Below, piece by piece: positions 1-11,964 of a stretch of DNA of 64,000 nucleotides (the first letter of the stretch is position 1; each line of letters opens with the position of its first letter). Source of the DNA: Vanessa cardui (lineage: Eukaryota > Arthropoda > Insecta > Lepidoptera > Nymphalidae). The notes under the pieces were generated by a model. It was not told where the DNA came from. It searched no databases and worked only from the letters and a program-made list of their open reading frames with translations. Where the stretch lies: contig NC_061135.1 of NCBI RefSeq assembly GCF_905220365.1, positions 141,501 to 205,500 of the forward strand, in the 5' to 3' direction. Both the position numbers and the translations under genes were made by a program.

Positions 1-64
1 GTACATCAACGTAATTTGCCGATGAGTATTGTCTTAAAATATAAAATAGCTTCACTTCACTGAC

Positions 65-148
65 CTTTGATGAGGTGCGCGGCGAGCACGAGCGCGGCGG
101 TGAAGGCGTGTAGCCGCCACGCGCACGCGCACATGTTGCACGCACCAC
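65..148 (-). CDS. First coding exon of an unidentified secreted or membrane protein (partial)
   Basis: Read on the minus strand, a pyrimidine-leaning tract ending in CAG lies at 151-149, followed by 14 nt of possible 5' UTR and an ATG at 134-132. The frame stays open for 23 codons plus one base and then meets GGTCAGTG, with the GT of the 5' splice site at 64-63. The intron is therefore in phase 1. The peptide starts MCACAWRLHA and then has a hydrophobic stretch rich in Ala, Leu and Val up to a Lys at residue 23. That is the shape of a signal peptide: Arg at 7, a hydrophobic core from about 9 to 22, and the cleavage site probably in the next exon. The exon is GC-rich (about 70%) in an AT-rich setting, as expected for coding sequence. 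The remaining exons lie left of the window. A signal anchor is possible instead of a cleaved leader. The family cannot be told from this leader. Confidence 0.6.
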
Positions 149-1566
149 CTGCACGACACACAAATATACAATATTATAATAATGAACATTCAACATGGCA
201 TATCATTCTTTTATTGTGATCATAATACACTGTTCGAGACAATACCATCAATGAAAAAATCCGTGAATACCATTTTTATTCATTGCGACTAACGAATTGT
301 AGTATTCTTCATCTGTTTATATAACAATTTATAAATTATTGATGTGATTTAATGGTGCACAGAAATATATACGTACAATACGAAAAAACTATGAATTATT
401 TATTATTGAATTTGGCCATCAGCCGGAGATAAAGATATAGATTGTAGAGAGCTATTCACTCACGTAGGTGTGTGATGATATACCTGGGTTATAATCATTC
501 ATTCTCTTCATTATTCGTTCATTGTACACGTCAAAGTTTTAGGAATGTAAATCATTTTTTACAAATGTAACACAAATTTACATTTAAAAGCAATATATTT
601 TAGTTAATGACTCTACAATGAATGTAATAAAACTTCAAGTATTATACGTATAACGCTTGTGCCTACAGATCGTGTCTAAATTTGGGTCGCGCAGAGGCGG
701 TATCGAGCGTCGAGTAATCAAGCACTCATTAGCATCGGATATTGGTCCTAACTCGCGAACCCTGATTTAACCGACACCCACACACGCCTTCCGGCCGCTC
801 GACACGTCACTAGAAAGGATCACTCGAGTGGGCAAGATTTGATTTAGTGTCATTTACGCTAATGACAATACCGATAATCGAAAAATACTTAAAACAATAT
901 TTGTGCGTATAGGCTTAAACTATACACACAAATATTACAAGTACCTTTAAATATAAAATAAAGAAAAGGAAACTGAAACACGTGCTTAATCATAAAAAAT
1001 CAATTTTCAGTATATTTTTAAAATAAATAATAATATAACTTTCAACACAAAACCTATCACAAGAAAAATATATCAAAATCATAATAAGGAGTTCTCGCGT
1101 TGTATTTTTGAACGCTACAATAAAATCTCCAAGGTCATGTCGTGACTAGCGGCTATGAGGCAACTCGCGGCGGGTCTGTAAATAATAGTTGTAGTGAATG
1201 TTACTAATCTCAATTGACTGTACGACATTTGTATTGAAAATAAAGATGATTTTGTCAGACATTTCTGTGTTGAAATGTTAGTTTTATTGTTTTCCCTCGT
1301 CTGAATGTCATGTTACGATTTCTCGTAGAAGTCGAAAGATATCATTATTATTTCTTATCCCTAAATAATATTACAAAGAAGAATTCATTTACTATTTCAG
1401 TTATTTCTATGAAAATGTGTACGAAATTATTATACGATAAGAAGTATTGTATGGGCAACATATAATATACAAAGTTGTAAGTTTAACAAGAGATTCAATA
1501 ATAATGTTATAATAAGATTTTATTATTTACTATTTACTTCACCACAGCAATAATCAATGAAAAGAT
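149..1566. other. Unique AT-rich DNA with two GC-richer blocks
   Basis: I see no gene or recognisable repeat. Two blocks stand out from the AT-rich background: about 680-835 (several CG dinucleotides, TCGAG motifs) and about 1090-1180. The second contains CCAAGGTCA. Such islands of moderate GC inside AT-rich lepidopteran introns are often conserved non-coding elements, but conservation cannot be judged from one sequence. Confidence 0.35.
1129..1137 (+). promoter_or_regulatory. FTZ-F1/ERR-type nuclear receptor half-site
   Basis: CCAAGGTCA matches the YCAAGGYCR extended half-site bound by FTZ-F1-class monomeric nuclear receptors. It lies in a small GC-richer unique block. A single 9-bp match is weak evidence; function is inference only. 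Confidence 0.2.
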
Positions 1567-1710
1567 ACTAATGAGTTTCTTGCCGGTTCTTATCGATGGA
1601 ATCTACTTTCCGAAGCGGTGGTAGCTTCACCTAATATATTTCTTAAATTATGACTAAAAAGTTCTTGTGAAAACCTATTTGAATAAAGTATATTTTGATT
1701 TTTGATTTTG
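1567..1710 (+). mobile_element. Non-LTR retrotransposon 3' end fragment
   Basis: The fragment contains GAGTTTCTTGCCGGTTCT, then a CCGAAGCGGTGGTAGCTTCA-like segment, and ends in a TTTTGATT-rich tail after AATAAAGTATATTTTG. A second copy with the same order of blocks lies at 42744-42886. The arrangement of a conserved 3' UTR, an AATAAA-like signal and a short TTTTGAT repeat tail is typical of a LINE 3' end with severe 5' truncation. No coding sequence is left. Confidence 0.6.
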
Positions 1711-1838
1711 GAATAAAATACTTGAGATAATGATCAAAAGCCGTATTACGTCACTTAATGTTTTTTAGAATAATTATAATTGTAATAGAAAAGCTAGTTT
1801 TCGGATGTGAATACAAACATTAGGTACGAGTACACCCG

Positions 1839-1930
1839 TTATCAGAGAGTCGGGCGATAGCAGCGTCAATACGTCACGCTTATCGCGCGACATCGGCCGG
1901 CTGCTATCACTCGCGTTAAGATGCGCGATA
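1839..1930. promoter_or_regulatory. Cluster of five GATA cores in a GC-rich unique block
   Basis: GATA or TATC cores occur at 1841-1844 (within TTATCA), 1856-1859 (CGATAG), 1881-1884 (TTATCG), 1905-1908 (CTATCA) and 1927-1930 (CGATAG), all within 92 bp of locally GC-rich unique sequence. This density suggests a GATA-factor-bound enhancer within the putative first intron. Binding and activity are inferred from motif density alone. Confidence 0.35.
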
Positions 1931-2064
1931 GCGCTTGTCACACGATACGTTCGCCGGCTTTAAGTGATCTACAGTTGCTGTTCAGTACTACTTAGAGTTC
2001 ATATATTGAAAACTAGTTGAACTTACAACTAGCGATTTAATTGCTTTTAATTTTAGTACATACA

Positions 2065-2147
2065 TCAACAACAGCCTGCCAATCCCACTGCTGAGCTAAG
2101 GCCTTCTCTCCCTTTGAGGAGAAGGTTTGGAACATATTCATATTCCA
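2065..2147 (-). mobile_element. SINE-A 3' fragment
   Basis: Reverse-oriented 3' part of SINE-A: CAACAACAGCCTG, a CCCACTGCTGAGCTAAGGCC-like block, CTCTCCCTTTGAGGAGAAGG and TTTGGAACATATTC. The tRNA-like head and the middle are missing, as in a 5'-truncated retroposon. Confidence 0.7.
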
Positions 2148-2959
2148 AAAGCTGTACAACATGGCGATTTGAGATTGCTCTTATGAACCTATTTCAATAA
2201 TGAATATTTTGATTATGTTTTTGTGTTCCACGAGTATCATTAGTTTTTATGTGCTTCAGAAAGAGCAATGTTGAATAAAAAAACCCTTTTATCTTTTACT
2301 CTTTGAAGGCAATAAACATCAAGTCCAATCAGCTAATATCTGATACAAACTGAGCAATTTTATAAATAGGCAAACTTTGTACGCGAGCTCCGATCCGCTA
2401 ATCTGATATGGAAATGTGCTCGGAAAAAGAAAGTTTTGTACAAAACGTCGAATATCATGTTAGTCGGACGTTATGAGAAAATGAAAATGTTTTATGTGGT
2501 ATTTGTAAATGGGCTAAAATTTATCGCATTTGATACTTCCACGAGTTAATGGACATTATCACGGGATGATCCTCTCGGCGTATGTGTGCACCTGTCTCTT
2601 TCTCTCTTTAAATTCTCCTCTTTCTCCTTTCTTTGTTTAAGCTTGAGGATGCTATTAATATCTACTAAGCTGTAGCTACTTCACATGTAGTGAAGCAGAG
2701 GGATTGGTTTAAAATTCTTCTAAGCGGTAAAGAAGGCTTCGTCCCGGTTCGTACATTTCCACTTATTTCATATTTCACTCGAATGCCAACCACTATCATC
2801 CATTTTATTTCACTCGACGTTTTGACAGTTACATCTGCCTTATTCAAACATCACTTAGCTAAATGTTCAAATAACGTATTGCATAAATTGGTCCAAATAT
2901 AGTTTAAATTAACCATCAATATTTGAAACGCAATTTGAAGAGGTTTCCAGGTAAATAGT
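2148..2959. other. Unique AT-rich DNA, pyrimidine-rich tract at about 2590-2636
   Basis: No recognisable gene or dispersed repeat. A long pyrimidine-rich stretch (CTCTTTCTCTC-type) occupies about 2590-2636. Overlapping short ORFs on both strands at 2665-2902 show no protein-family features. Confidence 0.35.
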
Positions 2960-3180
2960 TTAGAAATGTCAAATAGGCCAATTGCTGGTAACTAATCACT
3001 AATGCCTATGCAAATTGGTGTGGTGAATAAGAGTGTTCCTAATATTGCCAATGTGTCACTAATCTCGGTAAAATATGATGTCCCTTGTGTCTGTTATTAC
3101 ACTGGCTCACTCACTTTTGTAAACCGAAAAACAACAAAACTAAGTATAGCCTTTAAGCGGTAAAATTTCTGATGAGGCTT
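2960..3180 (-). mobile_element. Repeat R, degraded copy
   Basis: Contains in order blocks found in the fuller copy at 63375-63712, reverse-complemented: a TCCCTTGTGTCTGTTATTAC-like segment, ACTGGCTCACTCAC, an AAACCGAAAAACAAC-like segment and a TTTCTGATGAGG-like segment. Repeat R is a short non-coding element found many times in this window. Its class is uncertain. Confidence 0.6.
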
Positions 3181-5475
3181 AACCTATCTAAAGGAGCTTA
3201 AAACTTAAAACTCATTTATTTTTGATGAAACATGGTGCATACTTCGATAAGTATTTATCCATTTATATATTGCCAGCATATTTATGAAATTAAAGGCAAT
3301 TATTATATTTTATAGTAAGATTTAAAATTGATTCGATTCAACATTCGATATTTTAAAATGGTTTGTTTATATATTCTTTTGGATATCACTTTGAAAAAGT
3401 CGAAGTAAGCTGACTCGAGGTGGGCCCGAAACCTCATCATAAATTCTACTTGAATAAATAATTATAATTCTCTATTACGTTGTTAATGTTTCAGGACTAT
3501 CGATTTTTAGTGACTAACTTAAAGTGGAAAAGTTAATACCAATAGAGTTTTTAATTCAATAGTACGTTTCACGTTTATTTCTAAGAAAATCACGTAAAAT
3601 AATAACCAAAAGTAAATTATGTAGAGATTTATGTATATATTAGACTTTTAAGTACAGCTGCGACGCCAGCCCTCCTCGAATAGTTATACTGATAGGAGAG
3701 TTCCCGCCAGTATACGCCTGGAAACCTTTGCGTGTTTGATTCATGAACCCGCTAATTCGGCTATTACGCTACCTACATGCTGTACATACGTAATCTATAA
3801 ATATACATATGTTTTGTTTATTGCTGACTAAATATTTCAAATATGTTTTAGCTTCAGTTAAATTGTATTTGATTACACTAGTATAGTTGTATTTTTTAGA
3901 TAGGAATTGCAATCATCCTTATGTATTAGAATTTCATTAATTATAAAAATAATAAAGGCGTAGAACACAATAATAAAGGCATCAGTATAACAACATTTTA
4001 AAAGCTTACAATTACTATGAAAGTAAGTTAAATGCATGAAGTCGCGAGCGCTGACACGCGGTGTATACTTTTAGTAATTTTAATTAAAGGATGAAATAAT
4101 AAAAGCAGAGAGGTCAGTGCGATAAAAGGACCTCGTAAAGTGCGCCGGCTTACTACAGCGCTTGAAGCGACGGCTTAACAAGTATAGTCGTATTTTAGAT
4201 ACTCCATCATCAACTACATTACGAAACCTTTAATATTATAATTTACTCAGGTATTATTTTATATTCTGGATCTTTAGAGCTGGCAATATACGCCCAGCAG
4301 TAGGACATATGCTGTTACTTTTAATTTTGTTGTTTATATTTATTGCTTTGGTAGCTTTACTTATTATTTTAAATACAAATGCAGCAAAATCAATTTTGCA
4401 GATTGTTAATAATAATAAAATATAATTTCTTTGTTAGTTCTTTCTAGTTTCACGTTACTTAATAATATTATCACCGAAATTGATTATTGCATCACTTAAA
4501 ACATCGCTAGCACACTTTGATACGGCGAGGGCCCGAAGTCGCGCCGCCTGGGCGCTCGTAAAATACCAAATAAAGCATCCCTTCGTCAATTTTCAGCAGA
4601 AGTTGTTTATGCGATCGTTACGTCTGCTCGTATTAGTTAATTTGTTTCTTACAGCGACACGGACGTCCTTTCGAATGGAAGTAGTCTGAGTCAAAAATAA
4701 CTTAAAGTTTCGAGGATCAATCCAACTCCACTCCTATTTAGAGCATAGTAAAATTAAATTATTATTCTTTTCTATTTTCTCATTTGGAAAGTATTTTAGT
4801 ATAATATATTCCAAATTACAATTTAAATAAACTCCACTCGTCTGTGTCCTCTTGTTTGGTCCCGTGTATTCGGATTTGTAATATATTATGTAGGACGAGT
4901 GATCGGAAGACGTGGATTCTAATCAAAATCGTGTAAGATCCACTGAGTGTTCAGCTTAAAGTGAGTATCGTGAATAAGTTTCCATGTGTCAGATAAAGTT
5001 CTGCCATTTTATGTAATATCAACCAACGCAAGCCGTTGTGGTATGTCAAAACTTTCTCCTTGCCGAAGCTTCCCCAGAGAGACAAAGCCTTACGCTTGGC
5101 ATGTGCAGACCGTAATTGTAGGTGTTAAACGTTCCTAACTTTTACAGAATTAAATTTAATACATTATATTTTTAATGTTTATTATTTCTTTCGGTATGTA
5201 TTTTTGCGTTTAAATTATATGCATAAGTCTAATATAGTCCAACTATGAAATTCAAACAAATAAAATTCAACAAAATCTCGCCGTTCGAACTGATTGTTAA
5301 TCCAGTCGAGTTGAAACTTTGTACACTTAGTTGGGCATTTGCTTTCACGTTTCTGTAATGGTAGGAACAACATACAGCAGGTAGCGTTTGGGTCGCATCA
5401 GATGATATTTTACTGAACTTCAAAAGGGATTACATATTTTTTTGTAATTTGAAATAGGTTTGGGGTTTGGGAAAA
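3181..5475. other. Unique AT-rich DNA
   Basis: No gene recognised. Modestly GC-richer patches lie near 3655-3770 and 4120-4180. A short SINE-A-like 3' fragment at 4278-4335 is listed separately. The 69-codon ORF at 4480-4689 has no recognisable domain. Confidence 0.3.
4278..4335 (+). mobile_element. Short SINE-A-like 3' fragment
   Basis: GCCCAGCAGTAGGACATATG followed by CTGTTACTTTT resembles the terminal GCCCAGCAGTGGGA...CAGGCTGTTA block of SINE-A. Only the last 50 or so bases are present, so assignment is tentative. Confidence 0.4.
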
Positions 5476-5650
5476 ATTGGCTTCTGATGGTACGTAGTCA
5501 CATGCCTGTTCATCGACTTGCAGAAACATTAACCACTATATAACGTCACGCGCCATCTCTTGGGAAATTGGGTGTTATGTCGTTTGTTCTTATAATTACA
5601 TTTACTGACTCACTATTCAAACTGGAACATAACAATACTAAGTGCAGTTG
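5476..5650 (-). mobile_element. Repeat R, strongly degraded copy
   Basis: Contains a decayed CTTGGGAAATTGGG block, a TTACTGACTCACTATTCAAA-like segment and GGAACATAACAATACTAAG, the order seen in minus-strand repeat R copies. The many mismatches indicate an old copy. Confidence 0.45.
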
Positions 5651-6102
5651 TATTTTCATATATGACAAGTGCTAATCCCAGATAGCTCAGAACACTAAAT
5701 GAAACTCAAACCTGATATATAATGATTAAAATACATCTTAATGATATAAATATCACAAATCACACACGATTTGACATCATTAACGTCCATATACTAATTC
5801 CAGCCGAGATTAACGACCCTTCAGATCCGGTATCTAATGTGCGTTACAAATCATCCGACAATTAACAATAATTGTTGTTTCATACAGACGAGTGACACGA
5901 CCACGCGGTGCACATGTATTACTTGGCAGAACTATAACTCTAAGAACGGAAAAAGGGGCCCCACACAATGCGTCGATATGATCTATACGTTGTATCTGTA
6001 ATTACACCGGTTCGCTTATCTCAATGTGTATTAATGAATCGATCCAGGATTAAAACCCACGATCTCAGGCTATTTTAATCTAGCTACTAGTGCACCGAGA
6101 TG

Positions 6103-6409
6103 CCGAGATGGCCCAGTGGTTAGAAAGCGTGCATCTTAACCGCTGATTGCGGGTTCAAACCCAGGCAAGCATCACTGAATATTAATTTGCTTAATTTGTG
6201 TTTATAACACATCTCGAGGTCGGCAGTGAAGGAAAACATCGTGACGAAATCTGCATGTGCTTAATTTCATTGAAATTTTGCCACATGTGTTATCCACCAA
6301 CTCGCATTGGAACAGCGTGGTGAAATATGTTCCAAACCTTCTCCTCGAGGGGAGAGGAGGTTTTAGCCCAGTAGCGAGAAATCTGTACAGGCTGTTATTG
6401 TTGTTGTTT
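6103..6409 (+). mobile_element. SINE-A, near-full-length tRNA-derived SINE
   Basis: The tRNA-like head has an A-box region (GATGGCCCAGTGGTTAGAAA) and a B-box (GCGGGTTCAAACCC). It is followed by the GCTTAATTTGTGTTTATAA body, GGAAAACATCGTGA, a CTTCTCCTCGAGGGGAGAGG hairpin block, a GCCCAGTAGCGAGAAA block and the CAGGCTGTTATTGTTGTTGT tail. Pol III-type internal promoter boxes plus a simple-repeat tail define a tRNA-derived SINE. Flanks at CTAGCTACTAGTG and CTAGCTAGTGG look like an imperfect target duplication. The 5' A-box shows a GAAA change relative to other copies. Confidence 0.85.
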
Positions 6410-7144
6410 ACTAGAAAACTAAGTCTAATAGCTAGCTAGTGGTACATACTGAACTAGGACAATAAATAATACTGGTTACAATGCCGAATGTCTGCAGAAA
6501 GTAAATTACTGAAGTAAAATGCAGGTGCTTCGAAATGTGAAATTTACAATGAGGACCAATACTTTCGTAGATATAATAAGATATTTGCATGAGAAAAAAT
6601 CTCTTGGGTCATGTGGTAAATAAGAAGTTTTATGACGAGTACGCTCCAGAAACGTTCTTTGTTTCGCTACATTATTTATCCTTATATTATTCAAATAATA
6701 CGTGTTTTCGAAGAGACAATTTTGAAACTGTCAAGACTTGAACCCTTTGTAAATGTGAAAATATGCAGACAATAAGAATACAATCGTGTCGGTGACACAA
6801 ATGAAGACGGAGGTATGCGGGCATGTGACGTCACGCGCACAGCCTCCGCGCGTTCCACGACTTGATTGAATCTTTCTTAGAAATTTCTGCCTTCTCGTTA
6901 TTACGAGTAGCACACGAAATCATAATGAACTGAACAAAAAAAAATGAAACTATTTTTGGATTTACGTGTCGTATTACGTGTAGTACAGGTGGACGGTACC
7001 AATAGCATCAGCCTGCTCAAACTTCTTGCAAAAACAGAAATATTCAGTAATTTTAAAAGTTCGAAAACGTATTTTTGTACTAACATTTATTTAATGGATT
7101 TTATATAAAACTGAACACTGAATACATCAATTGAGCTTTTTTTA
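6410..7144. other. Unique DNA
   Basis: No repeat or gene recognised. Three short minus-strand ORFs in this interval have no family features. A GC-richer patch lies at about 6790-6870 and includes a TGACGTCA octamer. Confidence 0.3.
6826..6833. promoter_or_regulatory. TGACGTCA (CRE/ATF) octamer
   Basis: Perfect palindromic CREB/ATF-type octamer in a locally GC-rich unique block. It is one of six in the window; see findings. Confidence 0.25.
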
Positions 7145-7249
7145 GCAAACATCCTCCCAATGTGGTGAAATATATTTGAAACCTTCTCTTCAAAGAGAGA
7201 AGAGGCTTTAACCCAGCAGTGGATAATTTACAGGTTGTTGGTGTTGTTA
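7145..7249 (+). mobile_element. SINE-A 3' fragment
   Basis: Retains the TGTGGTGAAATATATTTGAA segment, a decayed CTTCTCTTCAAAGAGAGAAG hairpin, an ACCCAGCAGTGGATAATTTA-like block and the CAGGTTGTTGGTGTTGTT tail. The 5' two-thirds are absent. Confidence 0.7.
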
Positions 7250-9837
7250 TTCCATTGTGCTTTAAGTTTTGTAAGCGTTCTAAGTTACGAGTACATAAGA
7301 AATTGCTACGATTCTTAATGTTAATACACCCTCGTTTAACAATATGTGTATTTATTTTGACTATCATACCTAAATTAACAAGGCATGAGGGAAAACACAC
7401 ACTTACATATCACATACGCACGAGCATCACACATACGTATGCACGCCTATAGCAGAGCGTGGAGGGGCGCGCCTTCTTGAGTAAGAATCCATAATTTATA
7501 TCATACTAAATAATTGATTGATAGCAACGAGTTTCAATGTAAGCCTCATTGAAATGGCTGCCTTTATACAATATTATTACTTGTACAAAATAATGCCTTT
7601 GCCTTAATTAAACTATTATTAATATGTAATTAATTTGTTCTGATGTTTATTTTATGAAAAGTATAAAGAATATTTGATGCTCATATTCCATTATAATTGT
7701 GTATTACGTTAAATTAATGTTTAAGTTAACGAACGTTCTCGTCGTTGTTGCGACGGAAATATTTTGTTAAAAGTTCATCAATATTTTTCGCATGCAGATC
7801 GTGTATCGCTTTTTTGTTGTAGAAGCGAATTCAAAATAAACTCGCGTTCCGCGAACCAGAGTTTGTGGTAAATTCATTCCTCTCGTTTATTTCCTACAAA
7901 TGTGTGACACAATGAAGAATCATCTCACTCACTCACACATTGATATTTATATAATCCAACAATAACTGTTTGTGTATGTGAACATTTTGAAATATAAACA
8001 GGCGGTAGTTTGTATTTGTGATAGTAAACTACTATATTTTGTGTACTAGAGTTAATAATGTCGATCGAGACAATTTATTTTCAAGGAAGTTCAATTAGAG
8101 AAGTAGCTGAGGAGGAATTTAACCCGTACGGAGTCGGGACGGACAATTACTATCTTTATAAACAACCAAAGAAATGGTTTTATTTTGTGGCAAAGCTTTG
8201 CGCACGGCGGGTAGCACCCATCCACTTATCACATGTACAGTCAGAGTAAGAAAATCGATAGGTTTTCAAATTCATTCCTTTATCAAGTCTTAAACTCTTA
8301 GTACCTTTTGAATTTAAACATCAATTTAAGCATTGAAATTGCAACGCAATATGTCATTCTCAATCGGTAAAGCACATTAGCGCTTATACTGAGCACACGA
8401 AAATAGATCTTAACGTGACGAACCTTTTCTTACAGCGACTGTACAAGCGCCACATAGTACTTTGTATTTTTGTGTTCCAGTTTAAAAGGCGAATGACCCA
8501 ATATAAGTACAAAAACAAAATATTTGCCATCTTAGTTCCCAAGATTGGTTGCACATTGAAAAGCAAATATAAATAGATAGCATAGATAAGTTTAGTTACG
8601 TCTTTAAACAGTTGTGAAAATTGTTATTATTTCACATCTTCATATCAATCACGTAATAAAAACAAATTATAATTTCAAACTGTCGAAGTGTTCCTCATAT
8701 ACCGCATACGTATACCTCTTCGTCTACACGAGTATAATATTCAGATAAGGCACGTACGATTAATTGTATTGAACTCGATGCTCTACAAACAGTACCGCGC
8801 CTCTATGTCATAATTCTAGTATGAATATAGCTTTAGTAAAAGGTTTAGAGTTAGTATACTTATTACATAATAATGGAGACTTCAAACTGTCTATATAAAC
8901 TGCTTCGTTTCTGTAAACTCACCGTTATTTTAAATATATTTTTATTTATTCAAAAGTTAATGTAATATACAAAACAAGTATTGTACAAAAAAGGGCATAC
9001 ATTAATGTTAACAGTCATATAACTGATGGAAAGTGCAAAGTGCAGGAGATAAAATTTGTAGAGTTCCAAATGAAAAGCAAATGCTATGACAAAAGAAAAC
9101 ATAAGAAAACTAATTTTTTAATGAACACATACAAACAAATCGTTATCAGTGTATTTGTATTTCTCAGATTTTATCAAAAACTAATCCGTTATATTAAATT
9201 CTAAAATTTACTACTTTTAATAAAATAGTTAATAAGTAGATTTTTTGGAATGAATGTATTTGCTCGTGAGGAGTAATAGAAAATGTACTTTTATTTCAAG
9301 TTTGGTTATTTTTAACGATATTAAACCAATTTATCTCAACAAGATTTCTTTCAGATTTATTTAAATGACTTGTAATCACTTTAATATATATTTTATAAAT
9401 CTTTTAGATTTGATTACTTTATTTAATGTGATGAAAGTGTACGTTACGTAAAAACAAGGTATGCTAACACAAGGAACACGCTTCAACCTGTAACCTCTAC
9501 AAACTCTACAAACACACGATTAATAATAATTACTTTCTGTAACAACTGCATACTCTGGAGTAGCAGGAAATGTAATACAATAAAATTAAAAAGAATAAAG
9601 TATCAAGAAACTCCAAGAATACTCGTACGTACGCCGCGATACGAGTTACTATACGAATGACTCTTACAAAGAAACAAGACCCGCTGCCTCTTGAAATAAA
9701 ATATGTAGTTATTTATAAATAATCTTACTGAGTTTCTTTACCTAGTTTCTTGAATATAAGATACTTATTTCTAAGTCCAAGCTGTTATTTACCATTTTCC
9801 TGTTATACCATTGGCTCAATTACCTCTAAAACCGATA
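7250..9837. other. Unique AT-rich DNA
   Basis: About 2.6 kb with no repeat recognised. A 63-codon ORF at 8058-8249 starts within a TAATAATGTCG context but has no domain, no flanking splice sites that I trust and no second supporting feature. The rest is AT-rich with short unrelated ORFs. Confidence 0.3.
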
Positions 9838-9925
9838 CAGGGGGCAAAGTATCGATGCTAAGCAGTAGAATAACTGACGAGTGGGTGGCGCCTTCGCAGA
9901 CAGGATTGCACAAAGCCCCATTACC
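9838..9925 (-). mobile_element. Repeat R fragment
   Basis: CAGTAGAATAACTGACGAGT, then GGGTGGCGCCTTCGCAGACA and GGATTGCACAAAGCCC match the block that in plus orientation reads GGGCTTTGTGCAAGCCTGTC...CCACTCATCAG. Only this end of the repeat is present. Confidence 0.55.
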
Positions 9926-10869
9926 GATAATAGTATAATATTAGTAGCTTTGGCTGCATACAGGAGACGACTCGCAGCGCATTTACGATGCCGTTGCTTA
10001 GTTGCCGAATATACACAATACAACACAGAGACAATACGTAAAGGCAATAATTAATACGCAATTGATCGCATTGGAATGGAAGCATCGTTCCCAACATGGA
10101 TTTTCAATTTGAACGTCACCGCTCATCGAATATCAACTTTATCGATTGCAAATAAACACGTTACACTGTTTGTGCTTTGATTAAATTCTTTTAAAATCAT
10201 TTGTAAATGAGAAAATTTCAGCTATTTTTAAATTCGAGCTCGTACTAAAATAATATAAATGTAATGAATTCTGTGAAATATCTCAAAGGATCTGAGAAAA
10301 ACGACAAGGCAAATATATTTCCATCAATTAATTAAAATTTGTCGTAAATATGGCGGTAATAAATGATAGTTCATTAGCACCGGTTAAAGTTTTATTTAAA
10401 GCATATTCGCCTGCCATTTAATTATTTCATATTTAAATATTTTTGTGTAATCGAGTCTCGTGTGGCAAGGGTTCGCCCGCAGCGCACGTATCCGTAGGTT
10501 GCGGCGCGGCCGCGTCCCCGCTCCATTAATCAGAGCCGGATAATTATTCACACGTCAAGAAAACAACGAGAGCGCGCAGACACAATGTCCCAATGTTTAT
10601 GGATATAAATGGTTTGAATCACGGCTACGAGGCTTGCCATTGTTTCAAACGGAAAATATGTTGCTCGGTACGGCGGTTATTTAATTATTGTTTAGTGTTA
10701 TTTCTCTGTTAATGACGCTTTCGATTACTGTAATGAGTAACACTAGAGGTTAAAGGAGGAGGTAAGGAGAAACTCGAAATTCACTGCACTCTAGCGTGTT
10801 ATGTCTGAATGTGACATGTTACATCATATATTTATAAAAATTCGGTGAAGCTTTTTCATACTTACTAAG
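9926..10869. other. Unique DNA with GC-rich block at about 10460-10570
   Basis: No gene or dispersed repeat. The block around 10460-10570 is CG-rich (GCGGCGCGGCCGCG and neighbours) and is followed by TAATTATTCA-type homeodomain-like AT motifs. It is a plausible conserved non-coding element; conservation was not tested. Confidence 0.35.
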
Positions 10870-11108
10870 TTAGAGTGTCGTCGCAATTACAGTGTTTGTC
10901 CATACGCGTAAGGTATGGTATACTTTTTTTAGTCACCATTGACCAAATACTATAACACTGTTCAACCATTAATCTAACCCCTAAATCTGAGGGTATGTTA
11001 TGTCGCTTGCATCAGTTACACAGCCTCACTCACCCTTCAAACCACAACACAACAATATTAAACAGTGAACACTGTTTTTTGGCGATAGGATATCTGATGT
11101 GCTTCGAG
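10870..11108 (-). mobile_element. Repeat R, long degraded copy
   Basis: The minus-oriented order is preserved: a TAGTCACCATTGACC-like block, a TTATGTCGCTTGCATCAGTT-like block, CACTCACCCTTCAAACCACA, ACACAACAATATT, then GGCGATAGGATATCTGATG. It covers most of the repeat, with several small deletions. Confidence 0.65.
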
Positions 11109-11964
11109 TAAATTTATAATTCGATAAAGTTATTGTTCTAAATATATTCAAACGAGTATTTCGTTTATCGTAAATAAAATGTAGAAAGACAAAGCTGTGC
11201 GTTTTTACCTCGTTACAAAAATAAGCAAAATTTTTCCCCATACATGTATATTTTAACTATTACAGTTGCCGCGGCTCCGGCAAGGTGTGCGCATAATATA
11301 ATGCCTTTTCTATGTTAATTTATTTAAAATTTGCTTCTCGCGTCTGTGTTTAAGCTAACTTAAACTTTAAAAAATAATCTTATTTGTGTAAAAGTAGCAA
11401 AATACATTTTTTAAATTACGCATTTAGTTTAGAAATAAAAATGCAAGGTATTTTTATTTCAATGTTTTTTAATGAGTTACATGAAAAACAACTTGTCACC
11501 GACTCCGCAGAACTGTGGAGCAATTAAAAAACAAAGTAAACCTCACGAACAGAAATATAAATATTTATTTTTCCTTAACTTCGAGGAGGACTGCGCGGCT
11601 CGCTGTCAGTCCGTACACATTATATAATAAATCTGCAACGCGCCTACGTCCGTAGCGATATGAGGGTGACTAAACTTTTCAGAAAAAAACAAATTTGTCT
11701 GTGAAACAAGCTCTAAACATTTTTAAGCGTTGTGTGTTTTTATAAGGTTTTGGAAAGACTGCGGACTGATATGTGGTCATAGCTATCCTTGGTCATTTCT
11801 AACCGGACAGTTTAAGATGTCCTTATGTGAGTATATAAGATATGAATTGTGAAATAATAATCATTTATGAATATATGATACCATTGTAATAATTATATAT
11901 AATAATTAATTAAATTGATTGAAGGTCCTTATAGATAACATGTATTAGATTTATATATATGTAT
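11109..11964. other. Unique AT-rich DNA
   Basis: No recognisable repeat or exon. A 71-codon minus-strand ORF (11026-11241) partly overlaps repeat R and is not credible as a gene. Confidence 0.3.

Noticed and set aside
6103..6180. tRNA gene
   Set aside because: A- and B-boxes are present, but the acceptor stem is not paired and the sequence continues into the shared SINE-A body, so it is a SINE head.
8058..8249. 63-codon ORF as a small gene
   Set aside because: Balanced composition, but no domain, leader or splice evidence; similar lengths are expected by chance in this much DNA.
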